Shown: positions 1 through 10,202, numbered from the stretch's first letter. The stretch: DNA of 64,000 nucleotides from Pseudotabrizicola alkalilacus (GCF_003443995.1 NZ_QWEY01000001.1:1-64000), one strand, 5' to 3'. Numbers and translations: made by a program. The notes: generated from the letters alone by a model not told the origin.

Positions 1-1
1 C

Positions 2-109
2 CCCCAGGTCTGGCTCGACGCCCCAGGCGCACCCGTCGCAAAACTCGAAAACGAAAAACCACAAGGCGAAACAATCAGCTACGACGAACTCATCAAATCG
101 TGGAACTGA
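2..109 (+). CDS. C-terminal fragment of an unidentified protein, possibly a solute-binding protein
   Basis: An open frame enters from the left edge and ends at TGA 107-109. About 35 residues are visible, rich in Lys, Glu and Asn and ending in DELIKSWN. The fragment is too short to identify by itself. Its position directly upstream of glycerol kinase fits the last gene of a glycerol ABC transporter, because in rhizobia the glp transporter operon ends with a periplasmic binding-protein gene followed by glpK. That assignment is inference from gene order. No domain motif is visible in the remaining residues. The gene is followed by a hairpin at 119-149. Confidence 0.4.
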   Translation, partial: PQVWLDAPGAPVAKLENEKPQGETISYDELIKSWN

Positions 110-118
110 AATAAAACC

Positions 119-149
119 AAAGGGGGCAGGGCCATTGCCTTGCCCCTTT
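119..149 (+). terminator. Hairpin after the upstream gene
   Basis: Bases 119-132 pair with 137-149 (AAAGGGG...CCCCTTT with one bulged G and one G-T pair) around a CATT loop, ten bases after the stop at 109. No uridine run follows, so it may act as a weak terminator or 3' end stabiliser. Its right arm runs straight into the long inverted repeat that starts at 148. Confidence 0.55.
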
Positions 150-231
150 CATCTGTTCTTAAATATCCCCGCCGGAGGCTCCTGCTGCCAATGTCGGATG
201 CCTCCAGCGGGGATATTTAAGAACAGATGAA
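148..231. repeat. Long near-perfect inverted repeat upstream of glpK
   Basis: Bases 148-172 are the exact reverse complement of 207-231 (25 bp). After a single mismatch (173/206) a further 6 bp pair (174-179 with 200-205), leaving a 20-base loop at 180-199. Each arm carries a GGGGATATTTAAGAACAGAT-type core, which resembles intergenic repeat sequences seen in Rhodobacteraceae. It looks like two copies of such an element in inverted orientation. It lies 22 bases before the glpK start, so it could form in the glpK leader RNA. Confidence 0.85.
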
Positions 232-252
232 TACCACACCGAAAGAGATGCC

Positions 253-1737
253 ATGACCCATATCCTTGCCATTGATCAGGGCACCACCTCCAGCCGTGCG
301 ATCCTGTTTGACGCGGGGCTGCGAGTCGTGGCCTCGGCGCAGGAAGAGTTTGCGCAGCACTATCCCCGCCCCGGCTGGGTGGAGCATGACCCGTCCGACC
401 TGTGGTCCACCGTTGCCGCCACCGCGCGGGCGGTGATGGAAAAGGCCGGGATCAGGGCTGACAGCATCGCCGCGATCGGCATCACCAACCAGCGCGAGAC
501 CACGCTGATCTGGGACCGCGCCACCGGGCAGCCGATCCACAGGGCCATCGTCTGGCAGGACCGCCGCACGGCGGGCATCTGTGACGCGCTGAAGGACGCG
601 GGGCACGAGCCGATGATTACCGCCCGCACCGGATTGCTGCTGGACCCGTATTTCTCGGCGACCAAGGTGAAATGGCTGCTTGACCATGTCGAGGGCGCCC
701 GCGCGCGGGCTGAAGCGGGCGAGCTGGCCTTTGGCACGGTCGACAGTTGGCTGATCTGGAACCTGACCGGCGGGCGGGCACATGTGACCGATGCCACCAA
801 CGCTGCGCGCACCATGCTTTACAACATCGCCACCGGCGCATGGGATGCCGAGATCTGCGCGCTGATGGGGGTGCCGATGGCGCTCTTGCCCGAGGTCAAG
901 GATTGCGCCGCCGATTTCGGCATGACCCGCGCCGATCTGTTCGGGCGTGAGATCCCCATTCTGGGCGTGGCGGGCGACCAGCAGGCCGCCACCGTGGGGC
1001 AGGCCTGTTTTGTCCCCGGCATGATGAAATCGACCTATGGCACCGGCTGCTTTGCGCTCTTGAACACCGGGGCCGACCGGGTGCCCTCCACCCACCGCCT
1101 GCTGACCACCATCGCCTATCAGTTGAACGACAAACCGACCTATGCGCTGGAAGGCTCGATCTTTATCGCGGGCGCGGTGGTGCAATGGCTGCGTGACGGG
1201 CTGAAGATCATCCGCCACGCCTCGGAAACCCAAGGCCTCGCCGAAGCTGCCGAGGAAGCGCAGGGTGTCATCCTCGTTCCCGCCTTCACCGGCCTTGGCG
1301 CGCCCTATTGGCGGCCCGACTGCCGCGGCGCGGTCTATGGCCTCACCCGCAACTCCGGCACGGCGGAACTGGCGAGAGCCGCTTTGGAATCCGTGGGTTA
1401 CCAGACCCGCGATCTGCTTGATGCGATGCGTGCCGATTGGGGGGCCGCCGCCGATGGCGTGCTGCGTGTCGATGGCGGGATGACCGCCTCTGACTGGGCC
1501 ATGCAATTTCTCTCCGACATTCTGGGCGCACCCGTTGACCGCCCCATGGTCACCGAGACCACTGCCCTAGGCGCCGCCTATCTTGCCGGGTTGCAGGCCG
1601 GCATCTGTGGCAGCCCCGAGGAATTTTCCAAAAGCTGGGCGCTCGACCGCCGCTTCCAGCCGCAGATGGACGCCGCCACCCGCGACGCCAAATACGCGCG
1701 CTGGGGCCGGGCCGTGCAGGCCACGATGTCGGTATGA
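253..1737 (+). CDS. glpK: Glycerol kinase
   Basis: Phosphorylates glycerol with ATP to sn-glycerol 3-phosphate in the cytoplasm, the committing step of glycerol use. At 494 residues it matches the family length of about 500. FGGY-kinase motifs are visible: DQGTTSSRA near the N-terminus (phosphate loop), NQRETT, WQDRRT (glycerol-binding region), [14 protein letters not shown] (adenosine-binding half) and DGGMTASDW near the C-terminus. The ATG at 253 fits the usual [12 protein letters not shown] start. The next gene overlaps the stop by 4 bases, so the two are translationally coupled. The long inverted repeat at 148-231 lies in its leader. Confidence 0.97.
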   Translation: MTHILAIDQGTTSSRAILFDAGLRVVASAQEEFAQHYPRPGWVEHDPSDLWSTVAATARAVMEKAGIRADSIAAIGITNQRETTLIWDRATGQPIHRAIVWQDRRTAGICDALKDAGHEPMITARTGLLLDPYFSATKVKWLLDHVEGARARAEAGELAFGTVDSWLIWNLTGGRAHVTDATNAARTMLYNIATGAWDAEICALMGVPMALLPEVKDCAADFGMTRADLFGREIPILGVAGDQQAATVGQACFVPGMMKSTYGTGCFALLNTGADRVPSTHRLLTTIAYQLNDKPTYALEGSIFIAGAVVQWLRDGLKIIRHASETQGLAEAAEEAQGVILVPAFTGLGAPYWRPDCRGAVYGLTRNSGTAELARAALESVGYQTRDLLDAMRADWGAAADGVLRVDGGMTASDWAMQFLSDILGAPVDRPMVTETTALGAAYLAGLQAGICGSPEEFSKSWALDRRFQPQMDAATRDAKYARWGRAVQATMSV

Positions 1738-2870
1738 GCTTCACCATCCTCCAGCCGCCGCGCATCCTGTTTGGCCGGGGTCAGGTGGCAAATGCCCCGA
1801 ATCTGATCCGCTCCTTTGGCACGTGCGTCCTTATCGTACACGGCGGTTCGACACGTCACGTCCCAAAGCTGGTTGATGCGCTTGTGAAACTGGATGCAGA
1901 AATTCAGTGTTTTCCCTGTCCGGGTGAGCCAACGCTGTCCATGTTAGAGGATGCCCTCAACTGGACCAAAGGCTTTGCCCCGCAGGTCGTCGTCGCCATC
2001 GGCGGTGGTGCGACGCTTGACCTTGGCAAGGCCCTCGCCGCGCTGATCCCCGCCCCCGGCGGCCCGATGGATCATCTGGAAATCGTGGGCAAAGCCCTGC
2101 CGCTGCACGCCCCGCCGCTGCCCTTCATCGCCATCCCCACCACCGCAGGCACCGGGGCCGAGGTCACCAAGAACGCCGTCATCGGCCTGCCGGATCATGG
2201 CCGCAAGGTCAGCCTGCGCGACGACCGCATGATTGCCCGCGTCGCCCTCATCGACCCCGCCCTGACCGATGGCTGCCCGTGGCCCGTCACCCTCGCCTCC
2301 GGCCTCGATGCGGTGACACAGGGGATCGAGCCCTATGTCTCGGTCAAAGCCACGCCCTACACCGACGCCATCGCCCTGCCCGCCATCGCCCCCGCCCTGC
2401 GCGCGCTGATGGCCCTGAGCATGGGCGAAGACGCGGAGGCCCGCGACGCCCTGGCCTGGACCTCGCTCTGCGGCGGTCTGGCCCTGGCAAATGCTGGCCT
2501 TGGCGCGGTCCACGGCCTCGCCGGCGTGATTGGCGGCACCACCGGCGCGCCCCACGGCGCGATCTGCGGCGCCCTCCTTGGCCCGGTCCTGACCATGAAC
2601 CGCGCCCGCAGCACCGGCGACGCCCGCACCCGGCTGGACCACGTCTGCGCGCTGCTCGCCGAGGTGTTGGACTGCACAGCCGAAACCGCCCCAGAAGCCC
2701 TCGCCACATGGGCGCATCAGGCAGGGCTGCCAAGACTGTCCGCGCTTGGCGTCAGGCCAGAAGACCACGCCGCCATTGCAGCGGCGGCGGAGGGTGCCTC
2801 ATCGACGAAGGGCAACCCGGTGGTGCTGGGGCAGGGGGATTTGTGTAAGGTGTTGGTGGGGGCGGGGTGA
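1734..2870 (+). CDS. Iron-containing alcohol dehydrogenase family protein with altered active site
   Basis: A 378-residue protein of the Fe-ADH (group III) family, which normally reduces or oxidises alcohols and aldehydes with NAD(P). The nucleotide-binding [11 protein letters not shown] motif (about 90-100) and the [10 protein letters not shown] motif (136-145) are present. The FucO ligand set would be Asp192, position 196, His260 and His274. Position 196 is Gln (DAVTQ rather than DALTH) and the second conserved His of the HGMAH motif is Gly264, so one ligand and the proposed catalytic His are missing. The start ATG overlaps the glpK stop, implying co-translation and a role linked to glycerol or another polyol. 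The family is certain; the substrate, and whether it is active, are not. Confidence 0.85.
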   Translation: MSFTILQPPRILFGRGQVANAPNLIRSFGTCVLIVHGGSTRHVPKLVDALVKLDAEIQCFPCPGEPTLSMLEDALNWTKGFAPQVVVAIGGGATLDLGKALAALIPAPGGPMDHLEIVGKALPLHAPPLPFIAIPTTAGTGAEVTKNAVIGLPDHGRKVSLRDDRMIARVALIDPALTDGCPWPVTLASGLDAVTQGIEPYVSVKATPYTDAIALPAIAPALRALMALSMGEDAEARDALAWTSLCGGLALANAGLGAVHGLAGVIGGTTGAPHGAICGALLGPVLTMNRARSTGDARTRLDHVCALLAEVLDCTAETAPEALATWAHQAGLPRLSALGVRPEDHAAIAAAAEGASSTKGNPVVLGQGDLCKVLVGAG

Positions 2871-3016
2871 GGTAAATGTGAAGCTATTGCAATGGGTTGC
2901 GGACAGTCAGGTGCGTTCGCACTGGGATTACATTAACCGATCAACCCGAGTCTGCTTAAACTAGACACCACATGTAATTAACAAGTAGGTGGAGGGTGTT
3001 CGCACTATCGAGCGTT

Positions 3017-3388
3017 TCAGTCATCGATAAGGCCACTAAGTGCGCCGCGCTTAAATGCATAGCTAGCTTCTGCAGCGGAAAACAAGTTTGAAACTAATGA
3101 TATCTCAGGTGACGATGTAATTCTTTCATAACTCCCAGAAACTTTCTCAAATATACTTAAGTCAAAGCCACCTGACCAAATCCACTCTTCTTCATCAATA
3201 AAATACTTGGTTCTAGTTGCGGAGACAACATAAGTTTTATCTTGAAAGGTAGCTTGAAACGACCGATCAACCAGTGTCCAGGCGTCACCTTGGAAAATGG
3301 TAGAGGGCGACCAGTTTATTTCCTGTTTCGAGGTCAGTTTGAGTAGTTTGAATACTGCCGAGCGCCATTGATCAGAGGTGTAACTCAT
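3017..3388 (-). CDS. Hypothetical protein, second gene of an unknown pair
   Basis: A 123-residue protein that I do not recognise. It is soluble-looking, with many aromatic residues (several Trp, Tyr and Phe) in the middle third and no signal peptide or membrane segment. Its ATG overlaps the stop of the membrane-protein gene upstream on the same strand by 4 bases (ATGA), so the two are almost certainly made together. The DNA is clearly AT-richer than the flanking glpK and oxoprolinase genes, which suggests acquisition from elsewhere. A two-gene accessory module such as a membrane effector plus partner is possible, but no motif supports a specific function. Confidence 0.7.
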   Translation of the reverse strand: MSYTSDQWRSAVFKLLKLTSKQEINWSPSTIFQGDAWTLVDRSFQATFQDKTYVVSATRTKYFIDEEEWIWSGGFDLSIFEKVSGSYERITSSPEISLVSNLFSAAEASYAFKRGALSGLIDD

Positions 3389-3957
3389 ACTCTAGCATCC
3401 TCTTCTCTCCGATGGGTCTCAATTTCGTCAGCCAATTCGCTCAGGCTGTTTACCAATGCCCAAAAGTCAGGGTCATCGTTAACAGGAAGTTTGGCCGAGA
3501 ATGGAGAGCTCATGCCATCCAATTTGCGCTTCAGTGTCTCGTAGTTTTTAGCCACTGATTTAGATATAAGGTTAAGGCTTTCAACTTTTACTCGTTCAAG
3601 TGAACGTAGAGCAACGCCCACTTGTGGTACGATTTGGCTTGACCTTAGACTTCCCATGTTGCTGCTGGAGGCTTGATTGGTCAGATTTTGGTTTATTGCA
3701 ACAATCTTTTTCTGCAGATCCGGCAGCCTGCTCTTGGCGAAGTATCTGTCAGAGAGTTTCGAAACGCCCAAGGCTGCGCTAAGTGAGAAAACAACGCCAA
3801 CATAACCGGCTATTCCGCCAAATACTGACCATCCCATCGAGGCATTGAATGGTGCAGACCCAAATATGATGATTGGCTTCACGAGTAGAATAAGCAAAAA
3901 AAACACCAAGGGAAACACGATGAGCGTAGTGACTAAACTTCTCAACACAATCTCCAT
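3385..3957 (-). CDS. Hypothetical membrane protein, first gene of an unknown pair
   Basis: About 190 residues from the ATG at 3957; an in-frame GTG at 3981 would add eight. Two strongly hydrophobic segments lie near residues 8-30 and 40-62. They are followed by a charged, Gln/Ser/Lys-rich cytosolic-looking region with heptad-like leucines (about 75-150) and an acidic C-terminus. I see no catalytic motif. No good Shine-Dalgarno sequence precedes either start. It overlaps the following gene by 4 bases and shares its low GC content, so the pair looks like a small horizontally acquired operon. Confidence 0.7.
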   Translation of the reverse strand: MEIVLRSLVTTLIVFPLVFFLLILLVKPIIIFGSAPFNASMGWSVFGGIAGYVGVVFSLSAALGVSKLSDRYFAKSRLPDLQKKIVAINQNLTNQASSSNMGSLRSSQIVPQVGVALRSLERVKVESLNLISKSVAKNYETLKRKLDGMSSPFSAKLPVNDDPDFWALVNSLSELADEIETHRREEDARV

Positions 3958-3981
3958 ATTCAAAGAAGTAATAATTAGCAC

Positions 3982-4398
3982 TTCGTCAACTGCCTTGGGT
4001 GCAAGTAAACGTTCTAGTTGTCGTCAGATTTTAGAAATTTATATCTTTCTCCTGGAGCGCCGTCAACTGTGCAACCACATACGTTCGTCGCAAATAGCAA
4101 CCGGAGACTCCCGCTGCTTGCTACAAGTCGTTTAGAATTTTCATGTCCGCGCAACGATAATATAGGCTCGCTTCGGCGGAAACTGAACCCTCTACTACTT
4201 GGCTCTTTCAAGCAGCGACAACTTTGTCGCTTATCCCAGCAAACCTTAACAACACCTTAATTCCACACCCCTAACCCCTTGATTCCAAACACCCCGCCCC
4301 CTTGTAACACAGTGGGAACCCACCCCCACCATTCCCAACCCCGTTGACACTGCGCGCCCCATGCCCCACCCAAAGCGGGGCACAAGGCGGGGGCTTTC
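3982..4398. other. Intergenic stretch without a supported gene
   Basis: 417 bases between the divergent unknown pair and the 5-oxoprolinase gene. The left two thirds keep the AT-richer composition of the unknown pair; from about 4246 the sequence becomes C-rich. Open frames of 65-96 codons exist on both strands but have no convincing ribosome binding site or familiar residues. The promoters of both flanking genes should lie here, but I cannot place them with confidence. Confidence 0.5.
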
Positions 4399-7300
4399 AT
4401 GGGCACGTGGGAATTCTGGATCGACCGGGGTGGCACCTTTACCGACGTGGTGGCCCGCCGCCCGGATGGCGGGCTGGAGACCCGCAAGCTTCTGTCCGAG
4501 AACCCCGAGCACTATCCCGATGCCGCCGTGCAGGGCATCCGCGACTGTCTGGGACTGACGGCGGCAGAACCGATCCCCGAGGGCCTGATCGGGGCGGTCA
4601 AGATGGGCACCACCGTCGCCACCAACGCGCTTCTGGAGCGCAAGGGCGAGCGGGTGCTGCTGTTGATCACCCAAGGTTTTGCCGACCTGTTGCGCATCGG
4701 CACGCAAGCCCGCCCCGATCTGTTCGCCCTGCATATCCAGCGCCCTGACCTGCTGCATGAGGCGGTGGCCGAAGTGCCGGGGCGACTGGATGCTGACGGA
4801 CTGGAGCTCACTCCACTGGACGAGGTCGCCACCCGTGCCGCTTTGAAGGCAGCACGCAAGCAAGGCATCCGCGCGGTCGCGGTGGCCCTGATGCACGGCT
4901 ACCTCAACCCCGCGCATGAGGCGCGGGTGGGCGAGATTGCCGCCGAGGAGGGCTTTGCCCAGATCAGCCTGTCGCATCAGGTCAGCCGTCTGGCCAAGCT
5001 GGTGTCGCGCGGCGATACCACGGTGGTGGATGCCTACCTGTCGCCCATCCTGCGCCGATATGTGGCGCAGGTCGAGGGGGCGCTGGATATGGGCCGCGCG
5101 ACGGGGCGGCTGCTGTTCATGCAATCCTCGGGCGGGCTGACCGAGGCACACAGGTTCATGGGCAAGGATGCGATCCTGTCGGGTCCGGCGGGGGGCATCG
5201 TCGGCATGGTTCAAACCGCACAGGCGGCGGGGTTTGACCGGCTGATCGGCTTTGACATGGGCGGCACCTCGACCGATGTCAGCCATTATGCCGGGACTTA
5301 TGAGCGTAGTTTTGAGACCGAGGTGGCGGGCGTGCGGATGCGGGCGCCGATGATGGATATTCATACGGTGGCGGCGGGCGGCGGGTCAGTCTGCAGCTTC
5401 CGCGATGGCCGGTTGCAGGTCGGGCCGGACAGCGCGGGGGCCAACCCCGGCCCCGCTGCTTACGGTCGCGGCGGGCCCCTGACCATCACCGATTGCAACG
5501 TCGTGCTGGGCCGGCTGTCGCCCGCGCATTTCCCGGCGGTGTTCGGCCCAGACGGCACCGCCCCGCTGGATGCCGAGGCGGCGCAGGCGCGGTGTGCCGG
5601 GATCAGCGCCGAGATCGCCGCCGCCACCGGCCAGCCGCCGATGACGCCGCAAGAGCTGGCCACCGGGTTCCTGCGCATCGCCATCGACAACATGGCCAAT
5701 GCGATCAAGAAAATCTCGGTCCAGCGCGGGCATGATGTGACCGGCTATACCCTGCAATGCTTTGGCGGGGCGGGGGGGCAGCATGCCTGTGGCGTGGCCG
5801 ATGCGCTGGGGATGACGCGCATCTTTATCCATCCCTTTGCCGGGGTGCTGTCGGCCTTTGGAATGGGGCTGGCCGAGATCCGCGCGCTGCAGGAGGTGCA
5901 GTTTGATGCGCCCTTGTCGGCGATGGAGGAGGCGCGGGACAAGCTGGCCGGGATCACCGGACTGGTGCGGGCCGAGGTGGCGGCGCAGGGCGCAACCGCG
6001 CCGCGCATCCTGGCCCGCGCGCATCTGCGCTATGACGGCTCGCATCAGCCGCTGGAGGTGGCGTTTGACGACGCGCCTGCGATGCAAGCGGCGTTCGAGG
6101 CGGCGCATCAGGCGCGCTTTGGCTTTGCCTCGCCCGAGCGGGCAGTCTTGTTCGAGATGCTGGCGGTGGAGGCGATTGGTGACGGCGCGGCCTTGCCGGA
6201 GGCCAAAGCCCCAGAGGGGCAGGCGAGCCCGCTGGCCCTGCAGCGGGTGTGGCTGGAGGACTGGGCCGAGGTGCCCCTGTATGACCGGGCGCAATTGCCC
6301 GAAGGCACCGCAATCGCCGGTCCCGCGATCTTGCGCGAAGCGACGGGGACGGTGGTGGTGGAGCCGGGCTGGCAGGCGCGGGTGGATGCGCAGGCCAACC
6401 TGATTCTGGAGCGCGTCACCGCCTTGGCCAGGGAGCATGCGGTCGGCACCCATGCCGACCCGGTGTTGCTGGAGGTGTTCAACAACCTGTTCATGTCGGT
6501 GGCTGATCAGATGGGGGCGACGCTTGCCAATACGGCGTGGTCGGTCAACATCAAGGAGCGGCTGGACTTTTCCTGTGCAATCTTTGACGCACAGGGCGAT
6601 CTGGTGGCCAATGCACCGCATGTTCCGGTGCATCTGGGCAGCATGTCGCATGCGGTGAAGGTGGTCATTGCTGCCACCAAAGGCACCGCGCGGGAGGGCG
6701 ATGCCTGGATGCTGAACAGCCCCTATAACGGCGGCACCCATCTGCCGGATGTGACCGTGATCACGCCGGTCTTTGTGGGTGGCGCGCCTGCGTTCTGGCT
6801 GGGGTCGCGGGGGCACCATGCCGATATCGGCGGGCGCACGCCGGGGTCTTCGCCGCCCGACAGCCGTCATATTGATGAAGAGGGCGTGCTGATCGACCTG
6901 TTCGCACTGGTCGAACAGGGGCGGCTGCGCGAGGCGGAAACCCGCAGTTTGCTGGCCTCGGCCCGCTATCCGGCGCGGTCGGTGGATCAGAACATGGCCG
7001 ATCTGAAAGCCCAGATCGCCGCCAATGAAACCGGACGGCGCGAGCTGCTCCGCGTGGTGGCGGCCTACGGGGCCGGGGTGGTGGCCGCCTATATGGGCCA
7101 TGTGCAGAACAACGCCGAGGAATGCGTCCGCGGGGTGATCGACCGGCTGGAGGACGGGGCGTTTGCCTATCCGATGGACATCGGCACCACGATCCAGGTC
7201 GCGGTGCGGGTGGACCGTGCCGCGCGCTCTGCCGTGGTGGATTTCACCGGCACCTCTGCGCAGCACATGGGCAATTACAACGCCCCTGCGGCGGTGGCGC

Positions 7301-7977
7301 GGGCGGTGGTCCTGTATGTGTTCCGCACGCTGGTCGGCAAGGCGATCCCGCTGAACGAGGGCTGCCTGCGCCCGCTGGAGATCATCCTGCCCGAAGGCTC
7401 GATGCTGAATCCGGCATCGCCTGCGGCGGTGATCGCGGGCAATACCGAAGTGTCGCAAGCCGCGTGCAACGCGCTGTATGGCGCGCTGGGGGTGATGGCC
7501 TGTTCGCAGGGCACGATGAACAACTTTGTCTGGGGCAATGCGCAGTTTCAGAATTATGAAACCATTGCGGGCGGCACCGGGGCCGGACCGGGGTTCGCGG
7601 GCTGTGACGCGGTGCAAAGCCATATGACCAACACCCGGATGACCGACCCGGAAATTCTGGAAAAGCGGTTTCCGGTGCGGCTGGAGGCGTTTGGCATCCG
7701 CAAGGACTCGGGCGGAGCGGGGGAATGGGCCGGGGGCAATGGGGCGGTACGGCGGCTGCGGTTTCTGGAGCCGGTGACGGTGACGACGCTCTGCGGCAGC
7801 CGTGAGGTGGCCCCGTTTGGCATGGCGGGCGGTTCGCCGGGTGCGGTCGGGGAAAACCGGGTGATCTGGCCGGATGGACGGGTCGAGCGGCTGCGCGGCA
7901 ATGACGAACGCGACCTGCCGCCCGGTGCTGCGTTCGAGATGCTGACACCGGGCGGCGGCGGTTGGGGGCAGGCGTAA
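4399..7977 (+). CDS. 5-oxoprolinase (ATP-hydrolysing), fused hydantoinase A and B domains
   Basis: Opens 5-oxo-L-proline to L-glutamate with ATP in the cytoplasm, salvaging pyroglutamate from glutathione turnover and peptides. The 1192 residues match the OPLAH/Oxp1-type single-chain enzyme. The N-terminal hydantoinase-A part (about 1-690) carries [10 protein letters not shown] near residue 10 and a second phosphate-binding [12 protein letters not shown] near 285. The C-terminal hydantoinase-B part (about 700-1190) carries [19 protein letters not shown] and [11 protein letters not shown]. The ATG at 4399 gives the standard [14 protein letters not shown]-terminus. The closely related hydantoinases and acetophenone carboxylases are usually split into separate subunits, which favours oxoprolinase. 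It is followed after 77 bases by the TerB-like gene. Confidence 0.93.
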   Translation: MGTWEFWIDRGGTFTDVVARRPDGGLETRKLLSENPEHYPDAAVQGIRDCLGLTAAEPIPEGLIGAVKMGTTVATNALLERKGERVLLLITQGFADLLRIGTQARPDLFALHIQRPDLLHEAVAEVPGRLDADGLELTPLDEVATRAALKAARKQGIRAVAVALMHGYLNPAHEARVGEIAAEEGFAQISLSHQVSRLAKLVSRGDTTVVDAYLSPILRRYVAQVEGALDMGRATGRLLFMQSSGGLTEAHRFMGKDAILSGPAGGIVGMVQTAQAAGFDRLIGFDMGGTSTDVSHYAGTYERSFETEVAGVRMRAPMMDIHTVAAGGGSVCSFRDGRLQVGPDSAGANPGPAAYGRGGPLTITDCNVVLGRLSPAHFPAVFGPDGTAPLDAEAAQARCAGISAEIAAATGQPPMTPQELATGFLRIAIDNMANAIKKISVQRGHDVTGYTLQCFGGAGGQHACGVADALGMTRIFIHPFAGVLSAFGMGLAEIRALQEVQFDAPLSAMEEARDKLAGITGLVRAEVAAQGATAPRILARAHLRYDGSHQPLEVAFDDAPAMQAAFEAAHQARFGFASPERAVLFEMLAVEAIGDGAALPEAKAPEGQASPLALQRVWLEDWAEVPLYDRAQLPEGTAIAGPAILREATGTVVVEPGWQARVDAQANLILERVTALAREHAVGTHADPVLLEVFNNLFMSVADQMGATLANTAWSVNIKERLDFSCAIFDAQGDLVANAPHVPVHLGSMSHAVKVVIAATKGTAREGDAWMLNSPYNGGTHLPDVTVITPVFVGGAPAFWLGSRGHHADIGGRTPGSSPPDSRHIDEEGVLIDLFALVEQGRLREAETRSLLASARYPARSVDQNMADLKAQIAANETGRRELLRVVAAYGAGVVAAYMGHVQNNAEECVRGVIDRLEDGAFAYPMDIGTTIQVAVRVDRAARSAVVDFTGTSAQHMGNYNAPAAVARAVVLYVFRTLVGKAIPLNEGCLRPLEIILPEGSMLNPASPAAVIAGNTEVSQAACNALYGALGVMACSQGTMNNFVWGNAQFQNYETIAGGTGAGPGFAGCDAVQSHMTNTRMTDPEILEKRFPVRLEAFGIRKDSGGAGEWAGGNGAVRRLRFLEPVTVTTLCGSREVAPFGMAGGSPGAVGENRVIWPDGRVERLRGNDERDLPPGAAFEMLTPGGGGWGQA

Positions 7978-8054
7978 TCGCCGCGTGCAGGCGTTGCGGA
8001 ATGCGCCTGCACCCCCCATCTGATCGGAAACCCGTTTCCATCAGGAGTGTCGAT

Positions 8055-8768
8055 ATGTTCAACGCGAAATCTTTGCTCGATTCCGTGATCGGTCAGGTCA
8101 GTCAGGCGACCGGCGGCAAGATCGGGGCTCAGGGGGCCGATGGTCTTGGCCAGAAGGCCAAGGAGCTGTGGGGCGGGCAATCGGCTTTGGGCAAGGGCGC
8201 GATTGCGGGCGGGCTGATGGGCATTCTGATGACCAAAGGCGGGCGCAAGATGCTGGGCACCGGGGCAAAGGTCGGCGGCGCGGCGCTGATCGGCGGGCTG
8301 GCCTACAAGGCCTATCAGGATTGGCAAGACGGCAAGGCGGTGACGGCAGAGCCGGGGCCGATGGCGTTGCCGCAACCGGAGGGCACGGTGTTCTTGCCGT
8401 CCGATGCGGCGCAGGCCAATGACCTGTCGGCGCGGCTGTTGCAGGCGATGGTGGCGGCGGCAAAGGCCGATGGCCATGTGACCGCCGACGAGCGCGCGCG
8501 GATCGACGGGCAGTTGGCGGCATTGGGGCTGGAGCAGGAAGCGTCGGCGATGATCGCCGCCGAGCTGGATGCCCCGCTTGACCCCGGCCGGATCGCGGCT
8601 TTGGCGCGGAGCGAGGAAGAGGCGGCGGAGATCTACGCGGCATCCCTGTTGGCGGTGGACAGCGACGGCGCGGCGGAAAAGGGCTACCTTGCCATGCTGG
8701 CCGCGCGATTGAAGCTGGATCCGGGGCTGGTCGCGCATCTGCACGCAAAGGCCGAGGCGTTGGCCTAA
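8055..8768 (+). CDS. DUF533 / TerB-like protein (YebE family)
   Basis: A 237-residue protein. The ATG at 8055 is preceded by AGGAG at 8043-8047 and is preferred over an in-frame start at 7962 that overlaps the oxoprolinase. The N-terminal part is Gly/Ala-rich (residues about 15-100) with a weakly hydrophobic GAIAGGLMGILM segment. The C-terminal half is a TerB-like helical domain: AAKADGHVTADERARI is typical of the DUF533/YebE family. TerB domains occur in tellurite-resistance and membrane-stress systems, but the function of this branch is not established. A hairpin at 8777-8799 follows. Confidence 0.85.
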   Translation: MFNAKSLLDSVIGQVSQATGGKIGAQGADGLGQKAKELWGGQSALGKGAIAGGLMGILMTKGGRKMLGTGAKVGGAALIGGLAYKAYQDWQDGKAVTAEPGPMALPQPEGTVFLPSDAAQANDLSARLLQAMVAAAKADGHVTADERARIDGQLAALGLEQEASAMIAAELDAPLDPGRIAALARSEEEAAEIYAASLLAVDSDGAAEKGYLAMLAARLKLDPGLVAHLHAKAEALA

Positions 8769-8776
8769 TACCCACC

Positions 8777-8799
8777 GTCCGGGGGCGCTGCCCCCGGAC
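8777..8799. terminator. Hairpin between convergent genes
   Basis: A perfect 10-bp stem (GTCCGGGGGC / GCCCCCGGAC) with a GCT loop sits between two convergent genes. It is followed by CCCCGGAGTATTTGC, a tail often found next to such hairpins in Rhodobacteraceae. It probably ends transcription from both sides, although no uridine run is present. Confidence 0.7.
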
Positions 8800-8831
8800 C
8801 CCCGGAGTATTTGCAAAGCAGCAATGCGGGG

Positions 8832-10202
8832 TCAGGCGGGCGTGACGTTTAGCCAGACCCCGCCTTCCGGGCGCAGGGTCAGGATCATGACCGGCTTTGG
8901 CGCCTTGCCCGGAACCAGATCAAAGCGGAAGCGGGCCAGCAGGGTGGCGAGGATGATCACCGCCTCTTGCAGCGCGAAATTTGCGCCGATGCAGACGCGC
9001 GGGCCATCGCCGAACGGCAGATAGGCGTAGCGCTCAACGGGTTTGGTCGCAGTGAAACGGTCGGGGTCAAAGCTGTCGGGGCGGTCCCACAGCGCGTGGT
9101 GGCGGTGCAGCGCGTAGATCGGCAAAATGATGGTATCGCCCGGCAAGACCTCGCGGCCGCAGAGGGTGTCGGCGGCCTGTGCGGTGCGCGACAGGAAGGC
9201 GGCGGGCGGATAGAGCCGCAGGGTTTCATCCACGATGCGGCGGATCAAGGGCAGGGCGGCGATGTCGGCGGCAGTCGCGGCACGGGTGCCAAGGGCGGCT
9301 TGCGCCTCGGCGCGCGCCGCGGCCTGAACGGCGGGATCAAAGGCGCAGAGATACAGCGCCCAGGACAGGGTGAGGGCCGTTGTCTCATGCCCGGCGACGA
9401 TGAAGGTCAGCAGATTGTCACGCAGCTCCGGCGTGGTCATCTTGCGGCCCGACTTCGGATCTTCGCCCGCCATCAGCAGATCGAGCAGATCCGGCACACC
9501 CGGATTGCCCTCTGCCCGGCGGCGCTGGATCGAGCCGTCGGCGACGCGCTTCATCTGCCGCATGGCTGCGCCAGACATCAGCCGCCCCGGTCGGGGCACC
9601 CAGGCCGGGGCGCCGATGATGTCGAGCAGCGACACGCGGGCGGTCTGGGCCATGTAATCTTCGATGGCACGGTGTACCGAGGCGCGGTCAAAGCCCTCGC
9701 CGTCAGAGAAGGTCACATCCGAGATCACTTCGAAGGTCGCGGTCACCATTTCGTCATAACAATTGACCGCCCGGCCCGCGCCGGCAGCGATGCGGGCGCA
9801 GGCGCGGTCTGCGGCGGCGCTCATCACCGGGGCGAGTGCGGCGACGTTGCGATGCGAAAACACCGGGGCGGCGGTGCGCCGCTGCCAGAGCCATTCCTGA
9901 CCCTCGGCCACAAACAGGCTGTCGCCGATGGCGGGTTCCAGGATCAGTTTCGTTACCACCGACTTGGGATAATTTGTCACGTTTTCCCGCAGGATATGGC
10001 GCAAAGCGTCCGGGTCCATCACCATATGCCAACGCTTTCCGGTGCGGCCGGACAGGATCGGGGCATGGGTGGCGATCTCGGGGATCAGCTCCAGAATGTT
10101 ACGCCGCCCGGCCGCCAGCGACCCGAACACGCCCAAGGGACGCTTGCCGAGCGGCACTTTGACCGGCTCTGATCTGGCTGGGATGGGGCGGTGATCTGTC
10201 AT
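8832..10202 (-). CDS. Cytochrome P450
   Basis: A soluble haem-thiolate monooxygenase of 456 residues with no N-terminal membrane anchor. Diagnostic motifs are in order: I-helix AGHETT (oxygen activation), K-helix ETLRLYPPAA (ExxR), and the haem loop PFGDGPRVCIG with the axial Cys at about residue 404. The proline-rich ETLRLYPPAAF context resembles CYP102/CYP4-like fatty-acid hydroxylases more than the camphor type. The substrate cannot be told from sequence. No ferredoxin or reductase gene is adjacent, so electrons must come from elsewhere. It is transcribed away from the lipoprotein gene at 10323. Confidence 0.95.
   Translation of the reverse strand: MTDHRPIPARSEPVKVPLGKRPLGVFGSLAAGRRNILELIPEIATHAPILSGRTGKRWHMVMDPDALRHILRENVTNYPKSVVTKLILEPAIGDSLFVAEGQEWLWQRRTAAPVFSHRNVAALAPVMSAAADRACARIAAGAGRAVNCYDEMVTATFEVISDVTFSDGEGFDRASVHRAIEDYMAQTARVSLLDIIGAPAWVPRPGRLMSGAAMRQMKRVADGSIQRRRAEGNPGVPDLLDLLMAGEDPKSGRKMTTPELRDNLLTFIVAGHETTALTLSWALYLCAFDPAVQAAARAEAQAALGTRAATAADIAALPLIRRIVDETLRLYPPAAFLSRTAQAADTLCGREVLPGDTIILPIYALHRHHALWDRPDSFDPDRFTATKPVERYAYLPFGDGPRVCIGANFALQEAVIILATLLARFRFDLVPGKAPKPVMILTLRPEGGVWLNVTPA

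Noticed and set aside
217-1506. Long minus-strand frame opposite glpK
   Set aside because: It lies fully inside a certain gene, has the Gly/His/Arg-rich composition of an antisense shadow in GC-rich DNA and has no family motif.
4014-4260. Short frames on both strands in the gap before the 5-oxoprolinase
   Set aside because: No ribosome binding site, mutual overlap and no sensible protein character.
5386-8019. 877-codon minus-strand frame opposite the 5-oxoprolinase gene
   Set aside because: Antisense of a well-supported gene; its Arg/His/Gln-rich sequence has no recognisable domain and stays open only because of high GC.
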